Below the pieces are notes generated by a model. The model did not search any database, was not told the origin of the DNA, and saw nothing but the letters and a program-made list of their open reading frames with translations. Below are positions 46,507-56,673 of a DNA stretch of 64,000 bases, piece by piece (positions within the stretch are counted from its first letter, which is position 1; every line of letters starts with the position of its first letter). Location of the stretch: positions 23,644 through 87,643 of the forward strand of contig JAYVMW010000029.1 of the NCBI GenBank assembly GCA_043758755.1, written 5' to 3'. Both the position numbers and the translations under genes were made by a program. This DNA is from Solimicrobium sp043758755 (GTDB lineage Bacteria > Pseudomonadota > Gammaproteobacteria > Burkholderiales > Burkholderiaceae_D).

Positions 46507-46658
46507 TCGTAGAAAGCCTGCAGCTATTATAAAAATTAAAAAATAACGACTTTCTTCGCCAGACGTCGATTCCAAACCTATAATGCCAAATAGCTGCTGG
46601 CTGCCAATCCTGAAAACATCTGCGTCCCCATCATTGCGTCAAACAGAAAGATCTGCTC

Positions 46659-49600
46659 ATGTCCTTCGCAAAAAGACTGTACCTGTTGCTGTTCACCGCC
46701 ATTTTGGGTCTGACCGCTCTGGCAGTATATAGCAACACCGAAATCGAAAAAGTCTACGCATCCACCAACTTCATTTATATGAATGTGGTGGAAAGCATGA
46801 AACTCGATGACAGCATGCGCAACAATTTCCTGCGCACCCGGGTTGATTTGCGCGACTATGTCCTGAACCACGACAGCAGCAAAGCCCGCACCATGGAAGA
46901 TACCCTGCAATCGTACCGAAGCGGTATGTCCAATGCGATCTGGCTGTACCTGTCCCCGGATGGCTGTCAGGAAATCGCCTGTATCTATGACAGCAGGGAT
47001 GAAACCAACACCAACAATATTTCCAGACTATGGGGGCAATACAACGGCAAAATCGATTCGATCATAGAAATGGCCAACAAGGGAGAAGCGGGAAGAATCC
47101 GGGCCAATGAAATGATCGAAGAACAGCACGAACTGGGCGAAAAAGTCAGTGACGCCATCAGCGAAAGTTTTGATTACAACACCCTGCTGGTCAAAAAGCT
47201 GACCGGCGAAGCTGCCACCCTGAAAAATAATTCGATCAAACTTTCCTATCTGATTGCCGCGCTGACTGTGCTGCTGGTCGGCGCGTCAGGCCTGCTGATC
47301 ATCCGATATGTAATGCGTACGCTGGGCGGCGAACCCGTTCAGGCCGCCCAGATCGCCAGACGCATGGCACTGGGCGATCTGAGCAGTGAAATTGATGTCA
47401 GTGACAATGACCGGACCAGCATGATGGCCGGCATCAAAACCCTGCAGGGCGCGCTGAACCGTCTGTCCAGGCATGCCGATGCGGTTTCTGCCGGCAATCT
47501 GAACAAGGAGGTTGAAATCCTGTCGGAGCATGACAAACTCGGCAAGGCCATCAACAACATGATGATCTCCCTGAGAACCTCAAGAATCGTTGATGAAAAT
47601 CGCAACTGGTTGAATGAAGGTCATAACCGCCTGGCCAATGCCCTGACTGGAGATTATTCGCAGCAGCAGGTTGCCGACATCGCTATTTCGACGCTCAGTC
47701 ATTACCTCAACGCGTGTCGCGGTGTCATTTTCGCATTCAACCCCGATACCAGTCTGCTCGAGCTGATCGGCAGTTTCATGCAGGACGTCAGTGTGCGGTT
47801 AATCACCACTTTCAAAATTGGCGAAGGTGCAATCGGCCAGGTTGCGCACGATAAAAAACCGATACTGTTGAGTGGTATCAACGATACTGCGCAGCAGATT
47901 GTCACCGGCACCACCACATCGACCGCGCTGTTCAGTTACACCTATCCGCTGCTGCATGAAAGTCACCTCATGGGCGTCATTGAGTTAAGTTCCACCGATC
48001 AATTTTCCGAATCGAGGCTGGACATGCTGCTCAATGCAACCGAGGTCATTGCTTCGTATCTGTATATTGCCGAGCAGCGTGGCAAAATCGATAAGCTGCT
48101 GACCATTTCTGAACAGACCGAACGCGCGACGCGCACTCAGAATGAACAGTTACAGGTCATCAATTCGCTCATGGAAGAACAGCAGCAGCAGTTGCAGCAG
48201 CAGTCTGAAGAACTGCAGCAATCCAACCAGCAAATGGAAGAGCAGCAGCAGGTTCTGCAGCAGCAGTCCGAAGAACTGCGTCAGGCCAATGCGCAAATGG
48301 TGGAACAGCAAAAACTGCTGGAAATTAACAATGATGAATTGCGCCAGTCACAGGCCAAGATCGATGAAAAAGCCAGCCAGCTGGAACAGTCAAATCATTA
48401 CAAGTCGGAGTTTCTGGCCAACATGTCGCACGAATTGAGGACGCCGCTGAACGCCATTATCCTGCTGTCGAAAATGATGACGGACAACCGCGACAACCGG
48501 CTGGCTGAAGCAGATATCAAAAAGGCAGAAGTCATCCATCGTTCCGGCAATGATCTGCTGCATCTGATTAACGACGTGCTGGACCTGTCCAAAGTCGATG
48601 CCGGGCGCATGGATCTGAACTTTGAAAAAATTCCGACCCAAGCACTGATCAGCAATCTGCAGGACCTGTTTGCCTCGATTGCGCAAAACAATGGGCTGGA
48701 GTTCAAAACCGATGACCAGGTGCAGGGAATCATCGTCAGCGATCCGGACAAATTAAGCCAGATATTGCGCAATCTGCTCTCGAATGCATTCAAATTCACC
48801 AAAACCGGCACGGTTACCCTGTCAGTAGAAAAAAAATCCGAGGAACAATATCCGCTCTGGATCACGGTCAAGGACACCGGCATAGGCATACCCAAAGAAA
48901 AACTGGGCACCATTTTTGAAGCGTTCCGCCAGGTCGATGGTTCCATCTCGCGCGAATATGGCGGCACCGGACTCGGTCTGACTATCAGTTTGCGTTTTGC
49001 AGAATTATTGGGCGGCACCATCCATATCGACAGCACCGCAGGCCAGGGCAGCGCGTTTTCAGTCTGCCTGCCGCTCAATCCACGGGTCCAGTCGGAGATC
49101 AGGGAAATCAGCCCGAAACCGGCCCTGACCAAAACAGAAAAATCCCGATTGCCGGTCCCGGCCAATCCAACCCCGGTTATGGATGACCGAAACACCCTCA
49201 TCAGTGGCGATAAAATTATTCTGCTCATCGACGACGACGTGAAATTTTGCCGTGCGGTGGTCGAAATCAATCGCAAGCTGCATTACAAAACCATTGTTGC
49301 GCACAGCGCCAGGGACAGTCTGACTTTGGCCAGACAGCACAAACCGGAAGGCATATTGCTGGATCTGGGCCTGCCGGACATGGACGGGGCCGACCTGCTG
49401 CACGAAATCAAATCCTCGCCGGACCTGGCCATGATTCCGGTGTACGTCATTTCAGCCCGGGATCGTGGCGAGCTGACCGGCCCGCACAGCATTGTCGGCT
49501 ACATTCAGAAGCCGGCCGATCAGGACCAGATTGCCGCTGCCGAAAGCCTGCTTCTGTGCGCTTTTAACAATAAATCGCAGGCCGGCATTCTGATCGTATC

Positions 49601-50390
49601 GGTCGAGGATGAAATCAACAGTGACTTGCTGCCTTTGATACAGTCGCGCTTTTCGGACCAGAACCGGCCAGTTCAGCATGCGGTAAATGGTCCGGCCCTG
49701 CTCCCGGTTCTGGAGCAGCAACCGTGGGGCGCAGTGATCGTCAACATGACCGGACTGAGCGTAGGCGAAGCCCTGACGGTGGCCAGACTGGCGAGCGACG
49801 TCAACCCTGACACATCGTTACTGTTTTACGGTGCGGACAATCTGAGTGATGACGAAGAAGCCATGTTGCGCGCCTATACCGACAGCATTATTGCCACTGC
49901 CAGCACCTCAGAGCAAAGGCTGCTGGAAAACACCGAACGACTGTTGCGTAAAATTCATCAGGAAGAGCAGGCACACACGGTAACCAACATCGCCGCAGAG
50001 AAAGGCAAGCGCCTTGCCTCAAAACGGGTGCTGGTCATCGACGACGACATCCGCAATCTGTTTGTGCTGACTGCAGCACTGGAACAGGAAGGAGCGAGCG
50101 TGATCAATGCCAGCAACGGACGGCGCGCGATGGAACTGCTCAACTTTGAACAGGTAGACATCATCATTACCGACATCATGATGCCGGAAATGGACGGCTA
50201 CCAGACCATCGCGGCGGTGCGCGCCAATCCGAAAATCGCATCGACACCCATCATTGCGCTGAGTGCCAAAGCCATGCCGGAAGACCGTAAAAACATACTG
50301 GAGACCGGCGCCGATGATTATTTGTCCAAACCGGTTGATTATGATGTTCTTAGCAACATGGCGGCATTGTGGTGCTCGAAAAAACACTAG
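46659..50390 (+). CDS. hybrid histidine kinase (HAMP-GAF-HK-REC-REC-like-REC)
   Basis: This 1,243-residue protein has a membrane helix at about 7-24, a periplasmic four-helix-type sensor, a second helix near 195-215, HAMP, and GAF near 330-470. A Gln-rich coiled coil with three 21-residue repeats covers 505-567. HisKA carries His591 (MSHELRTPL), followed by an ATPase domain with DTGIGIPKEKL and GGTGLGL. The first receiver has Asp902 (LLDLGLPDMDG). A middle region of about 985-1100 is receiver-like but has no clear phospho-acceptor. The final receiver has Asp1172 (ITDIMMPEMDG). The signal is unknown. The next gene lies 74 bases downstream. Confidence 0.9.
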   Translation: MSFAKRLYLLLFTAILGLTALAVYSNTEIEKVYASTNFIYMNVVESMKLDDSMRNNFLRTRVDLRDYVLNHDSSKARTMEDTLQSYRSGMSNAIWLYLSPDGCQEIACIYDSRDETNTNNISRLWGQYNGKIDSIIEMANKGEAGRIRANEMIEEQHELGEKVSDAISESFDYNTLLVKKLTGEAATLKNNSIKLSYLIAALTVLLVGASGLLIIRYVMRTLGGEPVQAAQIARRMALGDLSSEIDVSDNDRTSMMAGIKTLQGALNRLSRHADAVSAGNLNKEVEILSEHDKLGKAINNMMISLRTSRIVDENRNWLNEGHNRLANALTGDYSQQQVADIAISTLSHYLNACRGVIFAFNPDTSLLELIGSFMQDVSVRLITTFKIGEGAIGQVAHDKKPILLSGINDTAQQIVTGTTTSTALFSYTYPLLHESHLMGVIELSSTDQFSESRLDMLLNATEVIASYLYIAEQRGKIDKLLTISEQTERATRTQNEQLQVINSLMEEQQQQLQQQSEELQQSNQQMEEQQQVLQQQSEELRQANAQMVEQQKLLEINNDELRQSQAKIDEKASQLEQSNHYKSEFLANMSHELRTPLNAIILLSKMMTDNRDNRLAEADIKKAEVIHRSGNDLLHLINDVLDLSKVDAGRMDLNFEKIPTQALISNLQDLFASIAQNNGLEFKTDDQVQGIIVSDPDKLSQILRNLLSNAFKFTKTGTVTLSVEKKSEEQYPLWITVKDTGIGIPKEKLGTIFEAFRQVDGSISREYGGTGLGLTISLRFAELLGGTIHIDSTAGQGSAFSVCLPLNPRVQSEIREISPKPALTKTEKSRLPVPANPTPVMDDRNTLISGDKIILLIDDDVKFCRAVVEINRKLHYKTIVAHSARDSLTLARQHKPEGILLDLGLPDMDGADLLHEIKSSPDLAMIPVYVISARDRGELTGPHSIVGYIQKPADQDQIAAAESLLLCAFNNKSQAGILIVSVEDEINSDLLPLIQSRFSDQNRPVQHAVNGPALLPVLEQQPWGAVIVNMTGLSVGEALTVARLASDVNPDTSLLFYGADNLSDDEEAMLRAYTDSIIATASTSEQRLLENTERLLRKIHQEEQAHTVTNIAAEKGKRLASKRVLVIDDDIRNLFVLTAALEQEGASVINASNGRRAMELLNFEQVDIIITDIMMPEMDGYQTIAAVRANPKIASTPIIALSAKAMPEDRKNILETGADDYLSKPVDYDVLSNMAALWCSKKH
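48171..48359 (+). repeat. three tandem 63-base repeats in the kinase gene
   Basis: Units at 48171-48233, 48234-48296 and 48297-48359 each encode 21 residues starting MEEQQQ or MVEQQ. The first two are near identical, the third diverged. Twenty-one residues equals three heptads, so the repeat adds coiled-coil length in whole turns. Confidence 0.85.
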
Positions 50391-50464
50391 ACGTCCGTAA
50401 TTGATATGGTGCAAAGTAGCAATACGAAATTTCAAATGCCAAATATTGAAACGGGAAAGCAGCT

Positions 50465-51688
50465 ATGACCAGAAAGTTTCTAATCCTGTCGGTGGATGAT
50501 AATGCCAACAATCTGTTTACGGTCAGATCGATTATCGGCAATCTGTCCAATACCGAAATCGTGGACGCGACCTCTGGAGAAGATGCATTGCGCCTGACCA
50601 CCGAGCGCAATTTTCATCTGGTTCTGCTGGACGTGCAGATGCCGCAGATGAATGGTTACGAAACGGCAGAAATTCTTAAAATGACCGACCGGACCCGCGA
50701 CATTCCTATCGTGTTTCTGACCGCGGTTTTCAAATCGGATGAATTTGTCAGCCGTGGTTATGCCATCGGTGCGGTGGACTATCTGACCAAGCCGATCGAT
50801 GACAATATTCTTTTGAACCGGGTGCGCCATTACCAGCACCTGCACGAACGCGAACAGTTGCTCGAAGAAGCGCTGATTGAATTGCGCACCATGCGCGCCA
50901 ATCTGCTGCAGACCGAAAAACTGTCCGCTCTGGGACCGATCGTGGCCGGCGTCTCGCATGAATTGAACACGCCGCTGGGCAATCTGAAAATGGCCACGTC
51001 CACCATGAGCAAGCGCATCCAGGATGTCACCAAGGCGTTTGAAACCGGCAACCTGACCCGCGAGCAGATGCTGGAATATATCACTGACAGCAGTGACTTG
51101 ATGGACATCGCCAACCGCAGCGTGGAACGCGCGCTGAATCTGGTCGGCAATTTCAAACAGATGTCCGCCGATCAGATCTCGGAAAACCGCAGCAAATTTG
51201 AACTGCATACCCTGATCGGCAATGCCGTATCGACTTTTCGGTTGGGTCTGAACAACGTGCCATGGAAAATCTCGATCGGTATTCCCGAGAAAATTCAGAT
51301 GGATAACTTTCCGCGCCTGCTGGAACAGATCGTCAACAATATACTGACCAACTGCATACGGCATGCCTTCAATGGACGTGATACCGGGCAGATCAGGATC
51401 GAGGCCCACACTGAAGACCTGATCCGGGAAGCAGGATTGCAGAAACTAAAGCAGGTGGTGCTGACTATATCGGATGATGGCGTGGGCGTTGAGCCGGCCA
51501 ATCTGAGCCGGGTATTTGATCCGTTCTTTACTACCAAAATGGGACAGGGGGGCTCTGGTATCGGGTTGAATATCTGCCATCGGATTGCTACTACTTTGCT
51601 GGGCGGGTCGATTACGCTGGATTCTGATGTGGGCAGTGGGACTGTTATTACGCTTACTGTGCCTTGTGAGGCACCGGTTACTATTTGA
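50465..51688 (+). CDS. response-regulator/histidine-kinase fusion (REC-HisKA-HATPase)
   Basis: This 407-residue soluble protein has a receiver with Asp56 (LVLLDVQMPQMNG), a short coiled linker, HisKA with His165 (AGVSHELNTPL) and an ATPase domain with DDGVGVEPANLSRVFDPFFTTK and GGSGIGLN. Its receiver could accept phosphate from the hybrid kinase upstream, with which it is probably co-transcribed. There is no output domain. It ends ten bases from the convergent GGDEF-EAL gene. Confidence 0.9.
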   Translation: MTRKFLILSVDDNANNLFTVRSIIGNLSNTEIVDATSGEDALRLTTERNFHLVLLDVQMPQMNGYETAEILKMTDRTRDIPIVFLTAVFKSDEFVSRGYAIGAVDYLTKPIDDNILLNRVRHYQHLHEREQLLEEALIELRTMRANLLQTEKLSALGPIVAGVSHELNTPLGNLKMATSTMSKRIQDVTKAFETGNLTREQMLEYITDSSDLMDIANRSVERALNLVGNFKQMSADQISENRSKFELHTLIGNAVSTFRLGLNNVPWKISIGIPEKIQMDNFPRLLEQIVNNILTNCIRHAFNGRDTGQIRIEAHTEDLIREAGLQKLKQVVLTISDDGVGVEPANLSRVFDPFFTTKMGQGGSGIGLNICHRIATTLLGGSITLDSDVGSGTVITLTVPCEAPVTI

Positions 51689-51698
51689 TTAAAATAAA

Positions 51699-54600
51699 TT
51701 AAGCGCCAATCACGACCCGGTCAAACACTATCCGCTCAAACCGCATTGCCCCAGCCGGCACCGGCTTACTAAACAAATACCCTTGAAACGCATGACACCC
51801 AATCGATTCCAGAAACTGCCGCTGCTGTTCAGTCTCCACCCCTTCAGCAATCACCGCCAGTCCCAGATTTTTCCCGAGCGTGACGATGGCGTGAACAATG
51901 GCGCGATCATTCGCATCCACAAAAATGTCGCGCACAAATGACTGATCGATTTTCAGCTGTTCTAGCGGCAGCCGCTTCAGATAAGACAGTGATGAATAGC
52001 CGGTTCCAAAATCATCCAGCGAAAAATGCACGCCCTGATTCATCAGGGTTTTCATTTTTTCGATGACCTGTTCCACATCGTCGACCAACATCGATTCAGT
52101 CAGTTCAAGTTTCAGTTTCCCCGGATCGGTACGTTGCCGGTGCAGCGCCTGCATGACGGTGATGACAAAATTCTTGTCGTGAAACTGACGGGCACTGATG
52201 TTGACTGCCAGACTCAGATGCCTGGTTGCCGGATCCATCGACCAGCGCGTAAGTTGCGCGCAGGCCTGATTCAAAACCCATTCGCCCAGTGTCACGATCA
52301 GTCCGGTTTCTTCAGCCAGAGGAATAAATTCTGCCGGAGAAACCATGCCGCGTTCCGGATGCTGCCAGCGGATCAGGGCTTCGGCACCAATGACCTGTCC
52401 GCTCAGATCGACCTGAATCTGATAGTGCAGCACAAACTGCTCGTCTTCCAGCGCCTGACGCAGATCGGATTCAAGCGCGGCATGCCGGTTGACCGCTTCC
52501 TGCATTTTCAGATCAAAGAAGCGGATGGTATTGCGCCCTGCTGCCTTGGCCTGATACATCGCCAGATCCGCCTGTTTGAGCAGATCATCGGCACTTTCAT
52601 CATAGCCTTGAAACAGGCACACGCCGATACTGGGTGAACTGTGGTGAATTTTCCCTTGCAGCGTGTACGGCAAATTGAGCGCAGTCAGGATTTTCTGAGA
52701 GACGGATTCTGCCGATTCGGCCGCCTCCAGCAGTTCACTGCTCAACCCTTCCAGCAGCACCACGAATTCATCGCCACCCAGCCGCGCGGCCGTATCGCTC
52801 TGGCGCAGGCACGATTCGAGTCGTTGGCCGACCGCAGCCAGCAGCAGGTCACCAACATCATGACCACGGGTATCGTTGATGGTTTTAAAATTATCCAGAT
52901 CAATAAAGATCAGTGCCCCGGCATTGCTGTTGCGTTCGCTGCTGACAAGCGCATGACGCAGCCGTTCATTCATCAGACGGCGGTTCGGCAGTTTGGTCAG
53001 CGAATCGTAAAATGCCAGATTGCGGATTTCATCTTCGGCCAGTTTGCGTTCGGTTATATCAACCAGAGAGAACACATAATGGGTTACCACGTTATCGACC
53101 GAACGCACCGCAGTAATTGACATCCAGAGCGGAAAGGACTGGCCCTTTTTGTGACGGGCCCACAATTCGCCGTGCCAGCTGCCCACATTATTCAGAGTCA
53201 GTTCGATCAGATCATAAAATTCCTTGTCATGCTGATCCGAACTGAAGATGAGGGGATGATTGCCGATGGCTTCTTCACGATCATAGCCGGTGATTTTGCT
53301 GAAAGCCCGGTTGACCCGCAAGATATTGAAATCGGCATCGGCAATAAGCATGCCCTCCTGCGAATCAAAGGCGATTGCCGCTATACGCAATTCCTGCTCA
53401 TGCGCAGAGGCCTGATGCCGGGCTGTCTCGACCTCTGCATACGCTTTGGCATTATCGAGCGCAATGGCACCATAGGCACACAGGGTTCTGAAGATCGAAC
53501 ATTCCCGTTCGCCATAGGCACTGTCCCGCTGGGACTGTATCGTCATCACGCCCAGCAGGCGCTTGCCGACTTCCAGCGGTGCAAACAGCATGCTTTTGAC
53601 CGGCACCGTGCCCGGTATAAGCCGAATCGGTGCGGACTGATGGATCTGATCAACCACTATTTCGCGCCGCTCGCGCGCGCACCGCGCCGCCACCGAGGTC
53701 GGATGATCCAGCTCGAACTTGACGAAAACATGCGGCTGACCATTTTCGGTACCAAACGCCATTTTCAGATCCTGATCTTCTTCATCGAGCAGGTAAATCA
53801 TGAAGGATACCGAATCCAGCAACCGGTCCACATGCCGGTGCAGTGCTTCGAAGACTTCCGTCACATCCAGACTGGCGGTAATTTCACGTCCGATCAGACC
53901 CAGCGTTTCCAGTGTGTCATTGGTTTCCTGCAGCGTTTCGGCCAGCCTGACATGCTGTTCTATCTCTGCGCGTACCTTGTCCATCTCACCGCGGATCTGC
54001 ATCGACAGTGCGCGTTTCTGGGCTTCATCAATGCGCGTTTTATTGCGCTCGGCGGTGGCGGCCAATTCATTTTTATAAGCCCGCCTGAAATCACCGCATT
54101 TTTCATATTCGATGGCGATCTGAGACAACAGCTCAGCCGGAATCACGTAACCATTGATCGACTCGGCGATGGTACGCGCCTTGATCAGATAATGCAGCGC
54201 CGCCGTACCTTCTGTCATCTCGGGCAGCGCAGGCAGATCGAAATCCCGGTGCAGTTCTGCAAAAACCCGCAGGATGGTGATCTGTTTGTCTATCTGACCC
54301 TTGTCGGCAGCCAGTTCCAGCGCCTGTCTGGCCTTGCCCAGTGCAGCGTCTGCCTTGCCCAGCTGTGCCAGTGCCGAGGCCTGGCCGCGCCACGCATCGA
54401 TGAGCATGTCAGAGGAGCGCACAGCGTCCAGTCCGTGTTCGAGTTGAATATAACGGTTCAGGGCTTCCTGATTATCCCCGACATCGAGAGCCAGCTGCCC
54501 CAACCTGCTGAGCATGTTGTGATAACTGCGCGAACCGGACTGCGCTTTCATTACCACCAGCGCTTCCTGCAACAGCGCACGGGCCTCATCAAAACGATTC

Positions 54601-55478
54601 AGCATGCGCAGTACGTCGCCGGATTGCATCAGACACACGCCGGTACTGGCCGGCCAGTTAAACTGACGCGCCAGCGACAGCGCCCGGTCACTCCATTCCA
54701 GTGCCGAGTCCAGATCACCCAGAGTAGCAAAGCCCTCGGACGCATTGTTGGCGCAAATCAGCGCCTGCGAATTCTGCCCGCAGTTGCTGGCCGTAAAAAA
54801 AGCCTGAAGATCAAATTTGATGGCAGCGCCGGGATTGTCGGTCAGCGCGGCAAAATTGGCCTTGGCGCTCAATATCCAGGTCGTCACGGGATCGGGCCAG
54901 TGGCCACTGTCAGGGAACAGCCGGGCCATTTTTTTCGACACCTGTATCGCATCGCTGAACGCTTCCTGGGACAGCACGCGCGCCTGAACAATATCAATGC
55001 GCTGCCGGTCCTTGCTTGTTTTGTAATTTTCCAGCGCCAAATTCAAAGCGGCGTCGATCTGCTCGACATTGCCGCTGTCATTCCACAACATGGCCAGTAT
55101 CCAGTTGCAGTCGCCGATTCCATTGGCGTCGCCGATCTGATTGAATTGCGTGATCGCATCATAAATCAGCTGTTCAGCCTGTTTGAATTCGACAAACAGC
55201 GTTTTGATGGAGGCGCGCACCAAGGTCAGCCGGGCCCGACAACGAACCACTTCAACGTCGGATCCCGGTAACGAATTCAACAGCAACAGCGCTTCATCGG
55301 CCAGCTGCAGCGATCTGGCGCAGTCACGCTGGCGCAGATACCAGGCCAATTCCACCAGCGCAGCAATACGGCTGGCTCCCTCACAGTGAGACAGGTCGGT
55401 CTCGAGGGTCGCCAAATCATCATTGAGGATAAACAGTTTTACTGTCATGGCCGGAGGAACATCAAATTTTATCTGCAC
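51699..55478 (-). CDS. GGDEF-EAL cyclic-di-GMP protein with helical-repeat, GAF and PAS input
   Basis: This large protein (1,259 residues from a GTG at 55478, or 1,249 from an ATG at 55448) is cytoplasmic. Residues 1-490 are helical repeats like TPRs, as in MalT-type regulators. A coiled segment follows, then GAF (about 545-690), PAS (705-825), GGDEF with intact GGDEF in RLGGDEFVVLL near 896, and EAL with EALIRW near 1031 and DDFGTGYSSLSYLKRLP. Both catalytic motifs look intact, so it could make or break cyclic di-GMP. The start is uncertain because neither candidate has a good ribosome site. Confidence 0.92.
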   Translation of the reverse strand: MQIKFDVPPAMTVKLFILNDDLATLETDLSHCEGASRIAALVELAWYLRQRDCARSLQLADEALLLLNSLPGSDVEVVRCRARLTLVRASIKTLFVEFKQAEQLIYDAITQFNQIGDANGIGDCNWILAMLWNDSGNVEQIDAALNLALENYKTSKDRQRIDIVQARVLSQEAFSDAIQVSKKMARLFPDSGHWPDPVTTWILSAKANFAALTDNPGAAIKFDLQAFFTASNCGQNSQALICANNASEGFATLGDLDSALEWSDRALSLARQFNWPASTGVCLMQSGDVLRMLNRFDEARALLQEALVVMKAQSGSRSYHNMLSRLGQLALDVGDNQEALNRYIQLEHGLDAVRSSDMLIDAWRGQASALAQLGKADAALGKARQALELAADKGQIDKQITILRVFAELHRDFDLPALPEMTEGTAALHYLIKARTIAESINGYVIPAELLSQIAIEYEKCGDFRRAYKNELAATAERNKTRIDEAQKRALSMQIRGEMDKVRAEIEQHVRLAETLQETNDTLETLGLIGREITASLDVTEVFEALHRHVDRLLDSVSFMIYLLDEEDQDLKMAFGTENGQPHVFVKFELDHPTSVAARCARERREIVVDQIHQSAPIRLIPGTVPVKSMLFAPLEVGKRLLGVMTIQSQRDSAYGERECSIFRTLCAYGAIALDNAKAYAEVETARHQASAHEQELRIAAIAFDSQEGMLIADADFNILRVNRAFSKITGYDREEAIGNHPLIFSSDQHDKEFYDLIELTLNNVGSWHGELWARHKKGQSFPLWMSITAVRSVDNVVTHYVFSLVDITERKLAEDEIRNLAFYDSLTKLPNRRLMNERLRHALVSSERNSNAGALIFIDLDNFKTINDTRGHDVGDLLLAAVGQRLESCLRQSDTAARLGGDEFVVLLEGLSSELLEAAESAESVSQKILTALNLPYTLQGKIHHSSPSIGVCLFQGYDESADDLLKQADLAMYQAKAAGRNTIRFFDLKMQEAVNRHAALESDLRQALEDEQFVLHYQIQVDLSGQVIGAEALIRWQHPERGMVSPAEFIPLAEETGLIVTLGEWVLNQACAQLTRWSMDPATRHLSLAVNISARQFHDKNFVITVMQALHRQRTDPGKLKLELTESMLVDDVEQVIEKMKTLMNQGVHFSLDDFGTGYSSLSYLKRLPLEQLKIDQSFVRDIFVDANDRAIVHAIVTLGKNLGLAVIAEGVETEQQRQFLESIGCHAFQGYLFSKPVPAGAMRFERIVFDRVVIGA

Positions 55479-55717
55479 TGTATTAAAAATATAACGCGCA
55501 TGTCACGCTAAAAAAAACTGGAATTGCCCAGTTACAGACTAGACTACAGATGTTTGTTATACAAGTCGCTTTGCCATTTTTATCGAGATGACGGCAAGGG
55601 CAACCTGCAAATACTCTTTTAGCAACAGAAACCTCGCAACCTGATTTGATATTGTGCAATGCGGGCTTCAATTGATCTTATAGAATAACCCAATCAGCGC
55701 CTCCCATAAGGATACCG

Positions 55718-56644
55718 ATGTTAGCAGCCTATATTTCCCACGATGACTGTAGCAGACACGAAATGGGTGACCAACATCCCGAGTGCCCTGAACGCATCGG
55801 CGCAGTCAGAGATCAGCTACTGATCACCGGACTGCTGAATTTCATGGATTCTTACGAAGCACCGCTGGCAAGCGAAGAGCAGCTGGCACGCGCGCATTCC
55901 CCGGCTTACATACGGCAGCTGGCCGAACGGGTTCCGCAGCAAGGGTATGAGCATGTCGATCCGGATACGCTGATGAACCCCTACAGTTATCAGGCTGCGC
56001 TGCGTTCCGCCGGTGCCGCCGTGTTGGGATGTGATCTGGTTATGAGCGGCAAGGCAGCGGTGGCGTTCTGCAATGTGCGCCCGCCTGGCCATCATGCCGA
56101 ACGCGCTGCTGCCGGAGGTTTCTGTTTTTTTAATAATGTCGCGGTTGGCATTATGCATGCACTGGAAGTGCACGGACTGCAACGGATCGCCCTGATTGAC
56201 TTTGACGTGCATCACGGCAATGGCAGTGAAGATATTTTGTGCCAGGAAGCGCGCGTGTTGATGTGCTCAATTTTTGAAATTGGCATTTATCCGTTTTCGG
56301 GCACTGCAGCCAGGGGTCCCAACATGGTCAATATCGGGCTGCCGAGCCGGGTCGGCGGCAAGGAATTCCGCGCCGCAGTAGACCACAGCTGGCTGCCGGC
56401 GCTGGAGCAGTTCAAACCTGAATTGATATTTATCTCGGCCGGCTTTGACGGCCACCGTGAAGATGACATGGGCAATCTCGCTTTGGTGGAAGCCGATTTC
56501 GCCTGGGTAACACAACAGATTGTGCAGGTAGCAAAACGCCACGCAAAGGGACGTATCGTATCCTGTCTGGAAGGCGGGTATGTCATGTCGGCCCTGGGGC
56601 GCAGCGCTGCTGCGCATGTCAGGGCCTTGATAGGCGCAGATTAA
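55718..56644 (+). CDS. histone-deacetylase-family amidohydrolase (AcuC-like)
   Basis: This 308-residue protein has RPPGHHAERAAAGGFCFFNN near residues 121-141, DFDVHHGNG near 162 and SAGFDGHREDDMG near 247, which hold the zinc and charge-relay residues of class II deacetylases. It removes acetyl or other acyl groups from lysines or small amines. AAGGATA precedes the ATG. The next gene, 29 bases downstream, is a Pat-type acyltransferase, so the two may set the acylation state of shared targets. Confidence 0.9.
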   Translation: MLAAYISHDDCSRHEMGDQHPECPERIGAVRDQLLITGLLNFMDSYEAPLASEEQLARAHSPAYIRQLAERVPQQGYEHVDPDTLMNPYSYQAALRSAGAAVLGCDLVMSGKAAVAFCNVRPPGHHAERAAAGGFCFFNNVAVGIMHALEVHGLQRIALIDFDVHHGNGSEDILCQEARVLMCSIFEIGIYPFSGTAARGPNMVNIGLPSRVGGKEFRAAVDHSWLPALEQFKPELIFISAGFDGHREDDMGNLALVEADFAWVTQQIVQVAKRHAKGRIVSCLEGGYVMSALGRSAAAHVRALIGAD

Positions 56645-56673
56645 AACTCACTTCGATTACTGAAAGAATCCGT

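Noticed and set aside
53151..55271. A 706-codon open frame on the plus strand
   Set aside because: It lies wholly antisense to the GGDEF-EAL gene, whose domains are unmistakable; the plus-strand product has no recognisable motif and arises from codon bias.
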